From positions 1 to 64,000 of the forward strand of contig JADJOG010000004.1 of NCBI GenBank assembly GCA_016713865.1: DNA of 64,000 bases. Reading direction: 5' to 3'. This document shows, in pieces, positions 8,618 to 18,429 of the stretch. The stretch is from Flavobacteriales bacterium. Its GTDB lineage: Bacteria; Bacteroidota; Bacteroidia; Flavobacteriales_F; PHOS-HE28. The position numbers and the translations under genes were made by a program. Under the pieces are notes generated by a model. The model was not told the origin of the DNA. It searched no databases and saw only the letters and a program-made list of their open reading frames with translations. Positions within the stretch are counted from its first letter, which is position 1. Each line of letters begins with the position of its first letter.

Positions 8618-9925
8618 TCAGCGGATATCCTTCACCACTTTGCCGTTCTTGATGATCACCACGAGGTTGCGCTCCGGATCAGCGAGCAGTTCCAGGTTGC
8701 GCAGCGGATCGCCGTTCACCAGGAGCAGATCGGCCCATGCGCCAGCATCGATCACACCCAGTTTGGCGGGATAAGGATCGCGAGGACCCGAGAGCTTCAT
8801 GAGTTCGCCGTTGTCGGCCGTTGCCATCTTCAATACCTCGAAGGGCGTGTACCAGCGCGTCATCTTCACCAGCTGCGCACCCTGATGCGCACCACCGTTG
8901 GGACTATGCATCACATCAGTGCCCCAAGCGGTTTTCACCTTGTGCTTCTTGGCCAAGGCATAAGCGCGGTCGGTTCCCTCCGAGACCTGCAGCTGCTTCT
9001 TGCGCGATTCGCCCGTCTTCGGATTCGCGTGCTCATCATCGAGGAAGGGCTGAAGGCTCCACCAAACTCCTTTAGCCGCCATCAGCTTCACCACTTCCTC
9101 ATCGGCTAATTGCCCGTGCTCGATGCACTTCACACCGTTCTCGATGGCGAAGCGGATGGCCCGTGGCGTATAAGCATGCACAGTTACGTAGGTGCCCCAG
9201 TTCTCCGCCGCCTCAACAGCAACAAGGAATTCCTCGGGCGTGTATTGCGTCACATCCAAAGGATCGTACAAGGATGAAACGCCGCCGCCAGCCATGAGCT
9301 TGATCTGCGATGCACCGAGCGCCAACTGCTCCCGTACCCGCTGGCGCACAGCATCGGGTCCATCGGCGATCATGGCGATGCCCTCCTTCTCGATTAGCAC
9401 CGGCGATGCGCAGCAAGGCGCCGCGATCTCGTGCGGCATGCGAAAATCGCCGTGCCCACCACTCTGTGTGATCATGGCGCCGCTGGGGTAAATGCGCGGG
9501 CCCTTCAGCAGCCCTTGATCGATCGCCATCTTCAAGCCATGCGTGGGGCCGCCAACATCGCGTATGGTGGTGAAGCCGCGCAGGAGCGTGGCCTCGGCCT
9601 CCTTGCCGCTCACGTGATGCACGTACGAGGTGGGTGCCGTCATAGCCGCCAGCATCGGGATCGCCGCGAGCGTTATGTGCGCGTGCGCATCGATGAGGCC
9701 CGGCATCAAAGTCCGGCCGGAGCCATCAATCACCGCTGTGCCGCGCGTAGGATTGATGCCCACACCCACCTGCGCGATGGTGCCGCCCACCACCAGCACA
9801 TTGCCGGCCTTCAACTCTGGCGTGATGCCATTGAAGATGCGCACATTGGTGATGAGCAACGAGTCTTGGGCGAGCCCACCAAGGCAGATCGCAAGACAGG
9901 ATAAAATGGCCTGAAGGCGCAGCAT
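8618..9925 (-). CDS. Secreted amidohydrolase (imidazolonepropionase/prolidase-like)
   Basis: The 435-residue protein starts at 9925 with a signal peptide (MLRLQAILSCLAICLGGLAQ). Metal-site features of the amidohydrolase superfamily are in order: DAHAH near 76-80, the probable carbamylated lysine in QIKLMAGGG, histidines in VTVHAYT and CIEHGQ, and the aspartate in WGTDVMHSP. The subfamily includes periplasmic Xaa-Pro dipeptidases and related cyclic-amide hydrolases; the substrate cannot be read from sequence. A TACCTTCA box lies 17 bases upstream. The gene follows the DUF5777 gene on the same strand, but that box suggests its own promoter. Confidence 0.85.
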   Translation of the reverse strand: MLRLQAILSCLAICLGGLAQDSLLITNVRIFNGITPELKAGNVLVVGGTIAQVGVGINPTRGTAVIDGSGRTLMPGLIDAHAHITLAAIPMLAAMTAPTSYVHHVSGKEAEATLLRGFTTIRDVGGPTHGLKMAIDQGLLKGPRIYPSGAMITQSGGHGDFRMPHEIAAPCCASPVLIEKEGIAMIADGPDAVRQRVREQLALGASQIKLMAGGGVSSLYDPLDVTQYTPEEFLVAVEAAENWGTYVTVHAYTPRAIRFAIENGVKCIEHGQLADEEVVKLMAAKGVWWSLQPFLDDEHANPKTGESRKKQLQVSEGTDRAYALAKKHKVKTAWGTDVMHSPNGGAHQGAQLVKMTRWYTPFEVLKMATADNGELMKLSGPRDPYPAKLGVIDAGAWADLLLVNGDPLRNLELLADPERNLVVIIKNGKVVKDIR

Positions 9926-9942
9926 TTCGAGAGTGTTTGGCG

Positions 9943-9950
9943 TGAAGGTA
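9943..9950 (-). promoter_or_regulatory. Candidate -7 promoter box TACCTTCA
   Basis: It is 17 bases before the amidohydrolase start and matches TAnnTTTG at six of eight positions, counting both n positions. Confidence 0.35.
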
Positions 9951-10103
9951 CCTGAACACCTTGAACAAGAGCGTCGGATCCAGGTGGTTGAACCCTGGCG
10001 AACTGCTTGATCACAGCCGCTTCTATGGCAACGAATCGCGAAGGTCCAACCCTGATCAAGCTTGATCCAGTGCAAACCCGGCAACCATGTGCCGATGAGC
10101 GCT

Positions 10104-11036
10104 TCAGCCCTTCCGCTTCGGCTCGTGCACAGTGAATACGCGCGAGATATTGAAGCCGAATTGGAAGCCGCCTCCTTTGCTCAGCGGGTCGAAGGCCTTG
10201 GCCCAATCACCGGTGGTCTCGGTGATGAAGGCCCGCTCGAAGAGGCCGCTGCTATTGGTGAAATGCAGCTGGAACACGTGGCCGCCGGTCTCCACATCGA
10301 AGCCGATCGAGAGCGAGTTATTGAACCCGTCCTCCGCCTGATCGCGAAGAACATGGAAGTACTCGGCATTGAAGGCCACGCGCTTGCTGAGCTTCACGCG
10401 ACCCGCGCCACTGACGTGGAACACATCGTTCGCATCGTCGACCCCGGCAACGAGGTTGCGATGCACCACGCCGGGGTTGAGCTGGAAGGAGACGCTCTCG
10501 CTGAACTTCCGACCGACGATCAATGTCCATGCATACGATAGGCGGTGCGTGAAGTAGTCCTCGCGATCGGGGCTGTACCAAGGCACTTGATCGGCGGCGA
10601 GCGTGGTCATGCTCGAAGCGGCCACGAGCGCCAGCGTCACCGGCATGGAGCAGCCCGCATCGCATTGGCGCAGCAATTTGTACTTCACGAAACCATCGAC
10701 GGTCTTCTGGTAGCTGCTGCGGCCAATACCTACCATGAGCCTGTCGGTGACACCGTAGTCCAATCCCAATCGCACGGTTGCACCATCGAGGCCGTATGCC
10801 TCTCGCGCTCCTCCATTCGCCGGTCCGAAGCGGTGGCCGATGCGGAAATCGAGCACGCCATGCGCGGTATTCTCAAGGCTGTGACCGTTAATCACGCGCG
10901 TCGATTTGAACGCCGCCGTGGTGTATTCGGGACCGGTCTCCTCTTCGCCCAGCAAGCCCAGCAGATCATCCTGCGCCGATGCGGCAGGAATGATGAATAA
11001 GAAGGCGAGGATCGCGTGGGTCGGGCGCATGGTCAT
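10104..11036 (-). CDS. DUF5777-family outer-membrane beta-barrel protein
   Basis: The 310-residue protein has a signal peptide (AILAFLFIIPAASA) and an alternating aromatic and polar pattern typical of outer-membrane strands (for example VLDFRIGHRFGPANGG, ATVRLGLDYGVTDRLMVGIG, NSLSIGFDVETGGHVFQLHF), ending in a strand with FNISRVFTVHEPKRKG. The opening DLLGLLGEEE and following TTAAFKSTRVINGHSLE match the DUF5777 family. Its genomic partners here, YceI and cytochrome-like lipoproteins, suggest a role in an envelope redox or lipid-cofactor process, but no function is established. Two conserved cysteines (QCDAGCSM) lie in an extracellular loop or plug. Confidence 0.85.
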   Translation of the reverse strand: MTMRPTHAILAFLFIIPAASAQDDLLGLLGEEETGPEYTTAAFKSTRVINGHSLENTAHGVLDFRIGHRFGPANGGAREAYGLDGATVRLGLDYGVTDRLMVGIGRSSYQKTVDGFVKYKLLRQCDAGCSMPVTLALVAASSMTTLAADQVPWYSPDREDYFTHRLSYAWTLIVGRKFSESVSFQLNPGVVHRNLVAGVDDANDVFHVSGAGRVKLSKRVAFNAEYFHVLRDQAEDGFNNSLSIGFDVETGGHVFQLHFTNSSGLFERAFITETTGDWAKAFDPLSKGGGFQFGFNISRVFTVHEPKRKG

Positions 11037-11057
11037 GGGCGAGTCGTGTAAGGAGGG

Positions 11058-11615
11058 CTACTTCATCTTGGTGTAATCCATGCGCACGCTCACATCGAGC
11101 GATTCAGCGATGTTCTTGCGCACGGCGCCGGGGATCTTGATGTCGTAGTCGGTGGGATTCACCTGGAACTTACTCTCGGCGCGCACCCCTCCCTTGCCAT
11201 CGCTCTTCACCATGCCCATCGATTTCACCGGGCGATCAACACCATGGATATTGAGCGTTCCTTCCACTGTGACCGGATAGCTGCCTTCCTTGGCGAGCTG
11301 ATCAGCTGTTACACCAGCGACCGTGCCCTTGAAGCTGGCCTTGGGGAACTTGTTGCTCTCCATGTAGTTCTCATTGAAGTGCTCTTGCATCAACGCCTTC
11401 TCGAAGGTGAAGGACTTGACGAGCACGGCGAACTCGATGGCGCCGCTAGTGGCATCCCATACGCTGGACACTTTGTCGTTGTCCGCATGGATGTCCTCGA
11501 TGGGGGTTGAAGAATGGAAATCGATGTGGCCATTGCGCGTCATGTAGCGCTCTTGGGCGGCCATGGTGAGCGGCAGTATCGCGATGCTCAGGGTGATGGT
11601 CTTCAGGGTGTTCAT
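11058..11615 (-). CDS. YceI-family periplasmic lipid-binding protein
   Basis: The 185-residue protein has a signal peptide (residues 1-20) and a full YceI lipocalin-like barrel: HIDFHSSTPIEDIHADN, the EHFNENYMESNKFPKASFKG centre, and VEGTLNIHGVDRPV. Family members bind polyisoprenoid or fatty-acid-like molecules in the periplasm. It is one of three YceI-type genes in the window (the others end at 18426 and 34583). It sits 21 bases upstream of the DUF5777 barrel and 32 bases downstream of the OB-fold gene, in one apparent operon with the cytochrome-like lipoproteins. Confidence 0.92.
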   Translation of the reverse strand: MNTLKTITLSIAILPLTMAAQERYMTRNGHIDFHSSTPIEDIHADNDKVSSVWDATSGAIEFAVLVKSFTFEKALMQEHFNENYMESNKFPKASFKGTVAGVTADQLAKEGSYPVTVEGTLNIHGVDRPVKSMGMVKSDGKGGVRAESKFQVNPTDYDIKIPGAVRKNIAESLDVSVRMDYTKMK

Positions 11616-11647
11616 GTACTGTTTGTTTCCTTGTCCTTAAGCAACGA

Positions 11648-12091
11648 TCATTCCACGGCCACGCAGCGTTGCAGGATCACATTGCCGGGCAGCATTTCAG
11701 ATCCGAGATATCCGGTGCAGATGCCTTTAACGGCCACAATGGATCCAGGCTGCCAAGAGCCAGGCACCGTTCCCTTCTTGAATTCGCATATGACATCGGC
11801 GAAGTCATCACCGGAATCGAGCAGGACGTTGTCCGCAGCATCACCGGCTCCCTTCTCGATGCCTTTGATCAAGCCCTTCACCACGATCGCCTGTTCCTTC
11901 ACTCCCACGTAATTCGCTGTGGCCGCGCTTTCGTCGGCCATGAAATCGGCGAGCAACTGCTGGGCATCCACCGCGTGGGCCACCTCCATGCCTTCAACAT
12001 CGGCATGGCCGCGCATGTATTCTTTCAGCCCGTATGCCGCACCAATCGCGACAGCAATGAGGCCGATGAGGATGATTCGCTTGCGGTTCAT
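11648..12091 (-). CDS. Membrane-anchored OB-fold (tRNA_anti-like) protein
   Basis: The 147-residue protein has one N-terminal membrane helix (RIILIGLIAVAIGAAYGLKEY). A helical segment containing AQQLLADFMADESAATANYVG follows, then an OB fold (VVKGLIKGIEKG, NVLLDSGD, VICEFKKGT, GSIVAVKGICTGYLG). This matches the family annotated as tRNA_anti-like in Bacteroidota; members are not tRNA-binding by evidence but share the OB fold. The context of YceI, DUF5777 and cytochrome-like lipoproteins suggests an envelope process. The ligand is unknown. Confidence 0.75.
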   Translation of the reverse strand: MNRKRIILIGLIAVAIGAAYGLKEYMRGHADVEGMEVAHAVDAQQLLADFMADESAATANYVGVKEQAIVVKGLIKGIEKGAGDAADNVLLDSGDDFADVICEFKKGTVPGSWQPGSIVAVKGICTGYLGSEMLPGNVILQRCVAVE

Positions 12092-12112
12092 GATGTCGCG
12101 GTGATCCGGCGG

Positions 12113-12472
12113 TCAATTCTCCAATGCGCCCCGTGAAACCCAATCAGCGACCTTCTGCTGATCGCAAGCGGGAAGCTTTCCGCTCGGCGGCATGAAGAAG
12201 GGCGCGCCATCGGCGATCACGCCCTTGATGGCTGCTGCATTCGCTTGCACAGCGCTGTACGAGTTGAGCGCGGGCGACTGCGCACCTGGAACGTGGCAGC
12301 CCGGTATGGCGCAGTTCGATTGGATCAGCGGCTGGATGTCCGAGCTCCAAGTCACATTGGCGGTATCGCAGAACGAGTTCGGGTAGAGCTCTTCCTCGTT
12401 GTCGTAGTAGCATCCAGGAAGCACCAGAAGCACTGCTGCCAGAAGGAGGAGTGTTGCGCGCGCGTTGTGCAT
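12113..12472 (-). CDS. Cytochrome-c-like lipoprotein with CX4CH motif
   Basis: The start at 12472 gives a lipoprotein signal (LLLAAVLLVLPGC, lipidated Cys near 21), 119 residues in all. The mature domain has IQPLIQSNCAIPGCHVPGAQ, a Cys-x4-Cys-His heme-binding-like motif, followed by FMPPSGKLP, where the Met could be the sixth ligand, and a terminal helix QQKVADWVSRGALEN. The layout is that of a mono-heme cytochrome c with a lengthened Cys spacing, often seen in Bacteroidota surface or periplasmic lipoproteins. It has a TATGTTCG box 23 bases upstream and closely follows the larger lipoprotein gene. Confidence 0.8.
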   Translation of the reverse strand: MHNARATLLLLAAVLLVLPGCYYDNEEELYPNSFCDTANVTWSSDIQPLIQSNCAIPGCHVPGAQSPALNSYSAVQANAAAIKGVIADGAPFFMPPSGKLPACDQQKVADWVSRGALEN

Positions 12473-12495
12473 GTTAGACGTGGAAACCCTTTCGG

Positions 12496-12503
12496 CGAAC
12501 ATA
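12496..12503 (-). promoter_or_regulatory. Candidate -7 promoter box TATGTTCG
   Basis: The box lies 23 bases before the start of the 119-residue lipoprotein. It differs from TAnnTTTG at one position. Confidence 0.35.
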
Positions 12504-12533
12504 CGGATCATGCGCTGCCTGTGGATCAGAGCT

Positions 12534-13274
12534 TCAATTATTGGGAGCGCCTTGCGCGATCCAGAGCTGGATCTGGCGGATACGGCAAGAGCTGAGCTGC
12601 GGGCCCAACGGAGGCATATTGATGAACGGATCACCCAAGTGGCGCACCGCTCCTTCAAGTGTTCCGTCCATGGCCCGTTGGTTCACGACGCCCCATTGCG
12701 TGAGATTCAAGCCGCCTGAGGGCGCGGAGCCGCTGTGGCAGCTGGTGCAGCGCGCCTGCATGATCGGGGCGATAGTGCCGCTGTAGGTGACATTGAGCGT
12801 ATCGCAGGCCGCCGATTCGCAGCTGTTGTTCTGCGCGCCTTGATTAATCCATATCTGTATGAGCGCGATCTGATCTGCAGTAAGCGGTGAAAAGGGCGGG
12901 CGCGGCATGATGTCGTCCGGATCATTGTCCGTGATGGCCTCCATCAGATCACCATTCTGCACGATCCCGCTGGCCATCAAGGTCGCATAGCTTGTGATCT
13001 GTATCTCATCGTTATTGTCGTTGGCCGTGTGGTGGCAGTTGAGTCCTTGGCCCGGATTGGTGCAGCTGCTGGTGAGGATGGGCAGCACCTGTTGCTGGAA
13101 CCAGATCGTGTTCGGGTCGCAAGGCTGCTCGCCGGGATCGGTGCCACCATTGCCATCATCAACCGCAGGGCCATCCATCGGCTCGTGCTTGCATGCATCC
13201 AGCAGAAGCGCCATGACCAGGCCGAATAAGGCGCCTGTCCACCAAACCCACCTATTATGCTTCGACCCGGCCAT
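12534..13274 (-). CDS. Two-domain cytochrome-c-like lipoprotein
   Basis: The 246-residue protein has a lipoprotein signal (LFGLVMALLLDAC, lipidated Cys near 28). It carries two cytochrome-like domains. The first has SSCTNPGQGLNCHH, with eight residues between the cysteines, and a possible axial Met in DIMPRPP. The second has a standard RCTSCHSG and NMPPLGPQ. Each domain ends with the helix pattern IALIQIWINQGA or IRQIQLWIAQGA. This resembles the planctomycete-type cytochrome domains attached to envelope lipoproteins. It likely passes electrons in the periplasm or at the surface together with the smaller lipoprotein downstream. Heme attachment at the first site is uncertain. Confidence 0.8.
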   Translation of the reverse strand: MAGSKHNRWVWWTGALFGLVMALLLDACKHEPMDGPAVDDGNGGTDPGEQPCDPNTIWFQQQVLPILTSSCTNPGQGLNCHHTANDNNDEIQITSYATLMASGIVQNGDLMEAITDNDPDDIMPRPPFSPLTADQIALIQIWINQGAQNNSCESAACDTLNVTYSGTIAPIMQARCTSCHSGSAPSGGLNLTQWGVVNQRAMDGTLEGAVRHLGDPFINMPPLGPQLSSCRIRQIQLWIAQGAPNN

Positions 13275-13357
13275 GGCTATTGCTTCTTGCTGTTCGGGGC
13301 GAACCTAATTCCAGCCCCAAGGCCAAACGACGACGATTCCGATGAACCGGGAATGCA

Positions 13358-13600
13358 TCATGCCGAATCGGACAGTTTGAACCGGTGCCGTTTTCGCCGT
13401 GATCCAGCGGCAACAGCCTGTTCAGCCAACAGAACCAAGATCTCGACCGCATTCAATGTGTTGGCATAGCGCACTGTGCGGTTCAGCCGGATGATGGCAC
13501 CGATGCGCTCAGCTGGAGCAAGGGCCACTAGCATCGCAAGGTCCGCTGGTTCGATTTGGATCAGGTCCTTCATGGCTTCATCTGCGCTGCGATCATTCAT
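13358..13600 (-). CDS. Hypothetical small helical protein
   Basis: I do not recognise this 80-residue protein. It has mostly helical, Leu/Ala/Ile-rich sequence (ADLAMLVALAPAERIGAIIR, then LNAVEILVLLAEQAVAAG) and a basic tail (SRRKRHRFK). No signal peptide or clear membrane segment is present. It starts 7 bases after the stop of the YCF48-like gene and ends 83 bases before the cytochrome-like lipoprotein, all on one strand. The spacing argues for a real gene, but no homology supports it. Confidence 0.4.
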   Translation of the reverse strand: MNDRSADEAMKDLIQIEPADLAMLVALAPAERIGAIIRLNRTVRYANTLNAVEILVLLAEQAVAAGSRRKRHRFKLSDSA

Positions 13601-13607
13601 CTCTCTT

Positions 13608-14781
13608 TCAACGCGCTACGACGAAGCGGCGCGTGTGCACTGCCACACCGTCGCGATTCAGTCGAAGCACATAGGAACCGGTTGGAAGACCAGCGAATCG
13701 TGCGGTGTCGCCAATCAGGCCCGTGCCCATGACCACTGCCCCTTTCCCGTCGATGACCTCAGCTGTGAGGGCATTCTTCAATCGCGCATCGATCACGGTG
13801 AGTGTCACCTCTTCATTCGTCGGAACCGGGCTCAGGCTCACGCCCAAAGCGATATCCGATTCGTTCAATCCCATGGTCGATGGGCTTAGCCGGATGATGG
13901 TCCCCAGCGTTCCAACCGCGAATCCGCTGCCGCTGCTCACTACGATGTCCCTTAATACAGCCGTTGTCGGTGTGGTCATTGGCATCCATGTAAGACCGGA
14001 GTCCATCGTCTTCAGCACCGTTCCGCCTGCACCGCAAGCATAGACCTCAGTAGCACTCACGCTCCATAGCGCGTTCAGTTCATTCCCGGTCCCGGAGGCC
14101 ACCGCAGACCAAACGCCACCACCATCCGTGCTGCGCATGATCAGGCCCTCATCGCCGCAGATCAATCCGATTTGGGAACTGAGGAACGTGATGTCATTGA
14201 GGTCTGTTGATGCAGGCACGGAAAGCGGATTCCAGTTGAACCCACCATCCGTGCTGGAGAGGCAAGTCCCATCCTTTCCAACCACCTTCCATGTATTGGC
14301 ATCCAGAGCCCAAACAGCTTGCAAGTCGCTCTGGGTTCCCGATGGCATCGACGACCAAGTGGCACCCGCAGAACCGCTCCGAACGATGGCCCCACCCTCT
14401 CCTACCGCTACGATCAAGCCACTGACCCGAGCCGCGCTCACCAGCTCACTCGTTGTTGCTGTGGCACCAGGCAACCAGGGTATTACCGCCGTCAGTTGAC
14501 CGGATCACCACACCGCCGTCTGCGAACAGGATGAAATCCAAGGGCGAGAGCTGCATGATGCTATTGATGTCGTCGCCATATCCCGACACGAGAGGGGACC
14601 ACGTATTGCCGCCGTTCAGCGATCGGACCAAGACGCCATCCTTGCCGCTGGAAAGAATGGATTGCGCATCGATCATATGCACCGCTTCGAGTTGTGTGCT
14701 GGTCCCACTAGGAACCAGTGTCCATTGCGCGTGCATCGCGCCGGAAATCAGAATGCCGAGGTTGAGGAGTGTAGTGCGCAT
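13608..14781 (-). CDS. YCF48/BNR-like beta-propeller secreted protein with T9SS sorting domain (one frame break)
   Basis: The start at 14781 gives a signal peptide (MRTTLLNLGILISGAMHAQ). Repeats of about 42 residues follow, each with a STDGG.TW-like BNR core (RSLNGGNTWSPL, SSTDGGFNWNPL, RSTDGGGVWSAV, KTMDSGLTWMPM), forming a YCF48/photosystem-assembly-type propeller. The end (LSPVPTNEEVTLTV, then GSYVLRLNRDGVAVHTRR) is a T9SS sorting domain. The frame changes near 14468, inside a repeat, with matching repeat sequence on both sides. It is a surface or secreted protein of unknown ligand. Confidence 0.82.
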
Positions 14782-14802
14782 GGCGTTCGTGTTTTGGTGC
14801 AT

Positions 14803-14810
14803 CGAAGGTG
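14803..14810 (-). promoter_or_regulatory. Weak -7-like box CACCTTCG
   Basis: The box lies 21 bases before the YCF48-like start. The first T of TAnnTTTG is C and the seventh base is C. Confidence 0.25.
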
Positions 14811-14883
14811 ATGGCACAGCCAAGGCAGGGCACCAGAGAACCTGACGGAACGGGCAACGACAGTGATGGAGCGGCAAGAGGTC

Positions 14884-15637
14884 TCACTCGCCCGCCAGCC
14901 AGCGCTTGAACGCCGCGCTGCGCTCGCTGCTCACGATGGCATCCTCGCTGTACGGCGGATCTAGGATCACCTTCACCCGGCTCTTGCTGTAAGTGAGCAG
15001 TTCCTTGATGCTCGCAACTGCACACGATCAATTGGCGATTCAGCCGGATGAACTGCTGCGGATCGAGCTGCTTCTCCAGGCGATCAAGGCTCTCATCGAG
15101 CGGAAGGTCCTTGCCTTCGCGCGTGCGGAGGAAGGTGTTCTTCAGGAGCGAATGGATGTATGCGATCTGGTCAGGCTCCACCACCTTGAAATGCTCGCCG
15201 TAACGGATGAGGAAGCGCTTGGCATAGGCCTGCGGCTGTTCCGCCACAGTTACTGCCGCTAAGGGTGAATGATCACGAATGAGCCCGAGTTGCTTCACGC
15301 GATCGATTGCGGAACGCAGCTCATCCGCGTTCACAGGCTTCAACAGGTAATCGACCGCATGCACCTTGAAGGCCTGCAGCGCATGGGCATCGTAGGCCGT
15401 TGTGAACACTACCGGGCATGGCACCTCTACCCGCTTGAACACCTCGAAGCTGTCACCATCGGCCAATTGCACATCGAAGAGCGCGAGGTCGGGGGCGGCA
15501 TTCGCGCCGAACCACTCCACGGCACCGGTGATGCTCGGCACATCAGCAACCACCTCGATGCTGCCATCGATTGCTGCGAGCATCTTGCGCAGGCGCTTCA
15601 CCGCCGCTTGCTCATCCTCAACGATTAGGATCTTCAT
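14884..15637 (-). CDS. LytTR-family response regulator (one frame break)
   Basis: A receiver domain (residues 1-120) has the acidic pocket in VEDEQ, the phospho-acceptor Asp in LALFDVQLADGD, the Thr in FTTAYD and the Lys in LLKPVNADEL. It joins a LytTR DNA-binding domain (FLIRYGEHFKVVEPDQIAYI, DESLDRLEKQLDPQQFIRLN). The frame changes near 15020; the next frame continues VASIKELLTYSKSRVKVIL and ends RSAAFKRWLAGE at 14884, giving about 250 residues, the normal length. Its start overlaps the kinase stop (ATGA, 15634-15637). It is the cognate regulator of that LytS-type kinase. Confidence 0.88.
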
Positions 15638-18429
15638 GGTGCAAAGTCAAGCAATGGGATGCGAACAGTGAAATGACTATCGGCAATTGAGATGCCGATG
15701 GGACGTTCCGTTAGCGCTGCGTAGCGCTTGCTGATGCTCTCCAATCCGAAGCCGGTTGAACGCGGCGGCGTGGCGCGCTCGCGGATCGGATTGCGAACGA
15801 CCAACTCAACCGCTTCCGACGCGATGGTGATCAGGAAGGGCTCGCCGCCGGTGATCACATTGTGCTTCAAGGCATTCTCAACCAGCAATTGCAGGGTGAG
15901 CGGCACGATGCACCGCTTCATTGCCTCCGCCCCTACGTGCACCTCCATGCGCACCGCATCGCCGAAGCGCCGTTGCTCCAACGCGAAGTAGGTCTTGAGC
16001 AAGCGCAGCTCTTCTTCCACGGTGATGCACTCGCGATCGCGCACCAGCAGGATGTTGCGGAAGAAGGTGCTTAGCTGCTCCACGTGCTCCACGGCGTGCG
16101 ATGGCTCGCTCTCGATCAGCTCGGCCAATGCGTTGAAGCTATTGAAGAGGAAATGCGGATCGACCTGTGAGCGCAGCGCCTCCAACTGGAAGCGCACCTT
16201 CTCCTCTTCCATCCGCTGGCGGTAGAGCATGCGGCGGTCGCGCGCACGGATAAGCAGCAGCACCACGACCCATACGATGAGCGCAAAGAGTGCGATCACC
16301 CACCAGCGCTGCCACCATGGAGGATGGATGGTGATCTCGAGTTCGTTCCAAGCCGCATCGCTCAATGGCGCACCAATGAAGGTCCGCACTTGGAAGCGAT
16401 ACTTGCCCGGAGGCAATTCCGGGAATGCGGCGGTGCGGTCGCGCGTTTCGGTGATGCGCTCGCTGAAACCGAGCAGCCGGTATTGGAAGCGGAGCGCTTC
16501 AGGGTCAGTCCAATGCGTTGCAGCGAACCCGATCACAAGCGCGCTGCGATCATGCGCCGCGGAAATCCCAGCATCGATCGGTACAGGTTGCCCATCGAGC
16601 GCGACGGAAGTGAAGAAAGCCGGCACCTGCTGCGCAAAGTGGCGTGCACGCGGTTCTATCCGCAGCAGGCCGGTGCTGCATGCGAACCATAAACCGTCGT
16701 GCGCATCAACAGCAACAGTGCCCAATTCAGCAGTGGCATCATCGAGCCCGAACGCCGCTGCCACTTGCGTCTGCGCACCCGTGGCCGGATCGAATGCAAG
16801 CGCGCCGGTGCTGCCGAACGCGATCAATCGGCCGCCAGCCTCAGCCAGTGCGAAGAGGTCGCCATCGAAGGGTGATGATTCACTGGAATGGCACTCCTCT
16901 CGACCTTCTTTCAATGCACAGAATCCGGTGCCCGGGCCCACAGCCCAAATGCGGCCTTCGCTGCCGCGATGCAAGGCATAGTAGGTGCGATCGGCCGCAG
17001 ATGCCCTGCCCATTTCAGCACCGCGCTCATACCGCACACCGCGACCATCGGTGGCCATGTAATAGGTGCCTTGATCAGCCAATGCATCGAAGACGAATCC
17101 TGCATCGCCACCAGCGCGATGGAAGCCCTTTTCATCCTTCACCGTGATGCCATCGAGCGTTGCGAATAGAATGGCTCCTTCATAGGCCCGCACGCGCAGC
17201 ACATTGTCTTCCGACAAGCCATCGCGCGTGGTGTAGCGTATCACTGTGCCATCGGGCGAAACGGAAAATACACCCGACCCGAAAGTGGCGGCCCATAGCG
17301 TTCCATCGGGTGCCGCGGCCAAGGACACGATCGGTGTCATCGCGTTCACATTCATCTTCACCTCCGTGAGGCGGCTCTCTTCGCTGAAGCGCGCATCGTG
17401 GCGGAAGAGGCGATGCCCCTTGGCGAACCAGAGCCGGTCATTGTTATCAATGCAGAGTGCCGTGATGTCGCGCAAATCGATGTCTTCATGCTCAGCAGCA
17501 ACCAGGATCGCAGGATCGGCACGGCGGAGCACATCGCTGCCATCGCACCACCAGAGCGCTTCGTCACTGGCACGCATCAGGCTTCGCGGGTCAAGCTTTG
17601 CGGGCGCATCGGGCCGATAGATGCCACGCTTCAGGTCGAGATCGATGGCGATGAGGCCCGCTCCCTCCGTGCTTGCCCACAGCATGCCCGCCGTTTCCTG
17701 CACCTGTTTCACCGCACCGAAAGCCCATGGTTGCGCGATGCGCACCGGCTCGTTTCCGGGCATCCATTGGAAGACTCCTCCCCGATCGGTACCCGCCCAA
17801 ATGCGGCCCTCGGCATCCGATGCGATGCACAGCACCAGATTGTCCGGCGCGCCATCGGCTTCGCTCATGCGCATCCGCACTTCGCCTCCTTCAACGATCG
17901 CGATTCCTTGATCGGTGGCTACCGCCAGATTCCCATTCGGCAAGAGCGCTAGACCATTGATGTGGTCATCCGGCAAGCCCTCCATCGATGAGATGCGCGA
18001 GAGCTTCCCATCCTTCAAGCCGTACAGACCGGCACGGCGCGTCCCGATCCAGACCTTGCCATCTCTTGCAGTGGCAAGATGATCGATGCGGGAAACAACG
18101 AACGATGAATCGCGCAAGAGCGTATCGCAGCGCAGGCCTCCGCAACGGAGCATGGCACCATCCGCTGTGGCAATCACCGCTATGCTGCCCCTGTGCTGCC
18201 AGCGCCGTGATGCCTTGCACGCGTGCTACCAATTCGGTGGCATGGCCATCGGCACGAAGCAGGCCCAGATCGCTGGCCGCCCAGATGATGCCTCGATCAT
18301 CCTGCGCGATGGACTGAATGCGCGGACGCTGCTGGCCCGGCCGCAACTCGAACTCGCGCACCAGCGGGAACTGCGCGAAAGCCGGAGCAACTCAGGGAAA
18401 AGGAATGCGATTGCGATGATCAGCCTCAT
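15634..18429 (-). CDS. Sensor histidine kinase with beta-propeller sensor (Reg_prop, Y_Y_Y, LytS-type kinase), two frame breaks
   Basis: The start at 18429 gives a signal peptide (MRLIIAIAFLFPEL then APAFAQ after a frame change near 18390). A second frame change lies near 18200. The large periplasmic part has two-component-regulator propeller repeats (for example DDRGIIWAASDLGLLR, DGKVWIGTRRAGLYGL, GRIWAGTDRGGVFQW) and a Y_Y_Y domain (LRFQYRLLGFSERITETRDR). One membrane helix follows (WWVIALFALIVWVVVLLLI), then a His_kinase domain with the phospho-acceptor in VDPHFLFNSFN, N-box LLVENALKHN and G-box GFGLESISKRY. It senses an extracytoplasmic cue, probably a polymer or breakdown product, and phosphorylates the LytTR partner. 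It overlaps both neighbours by ATGA. Confidence 0.85.
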
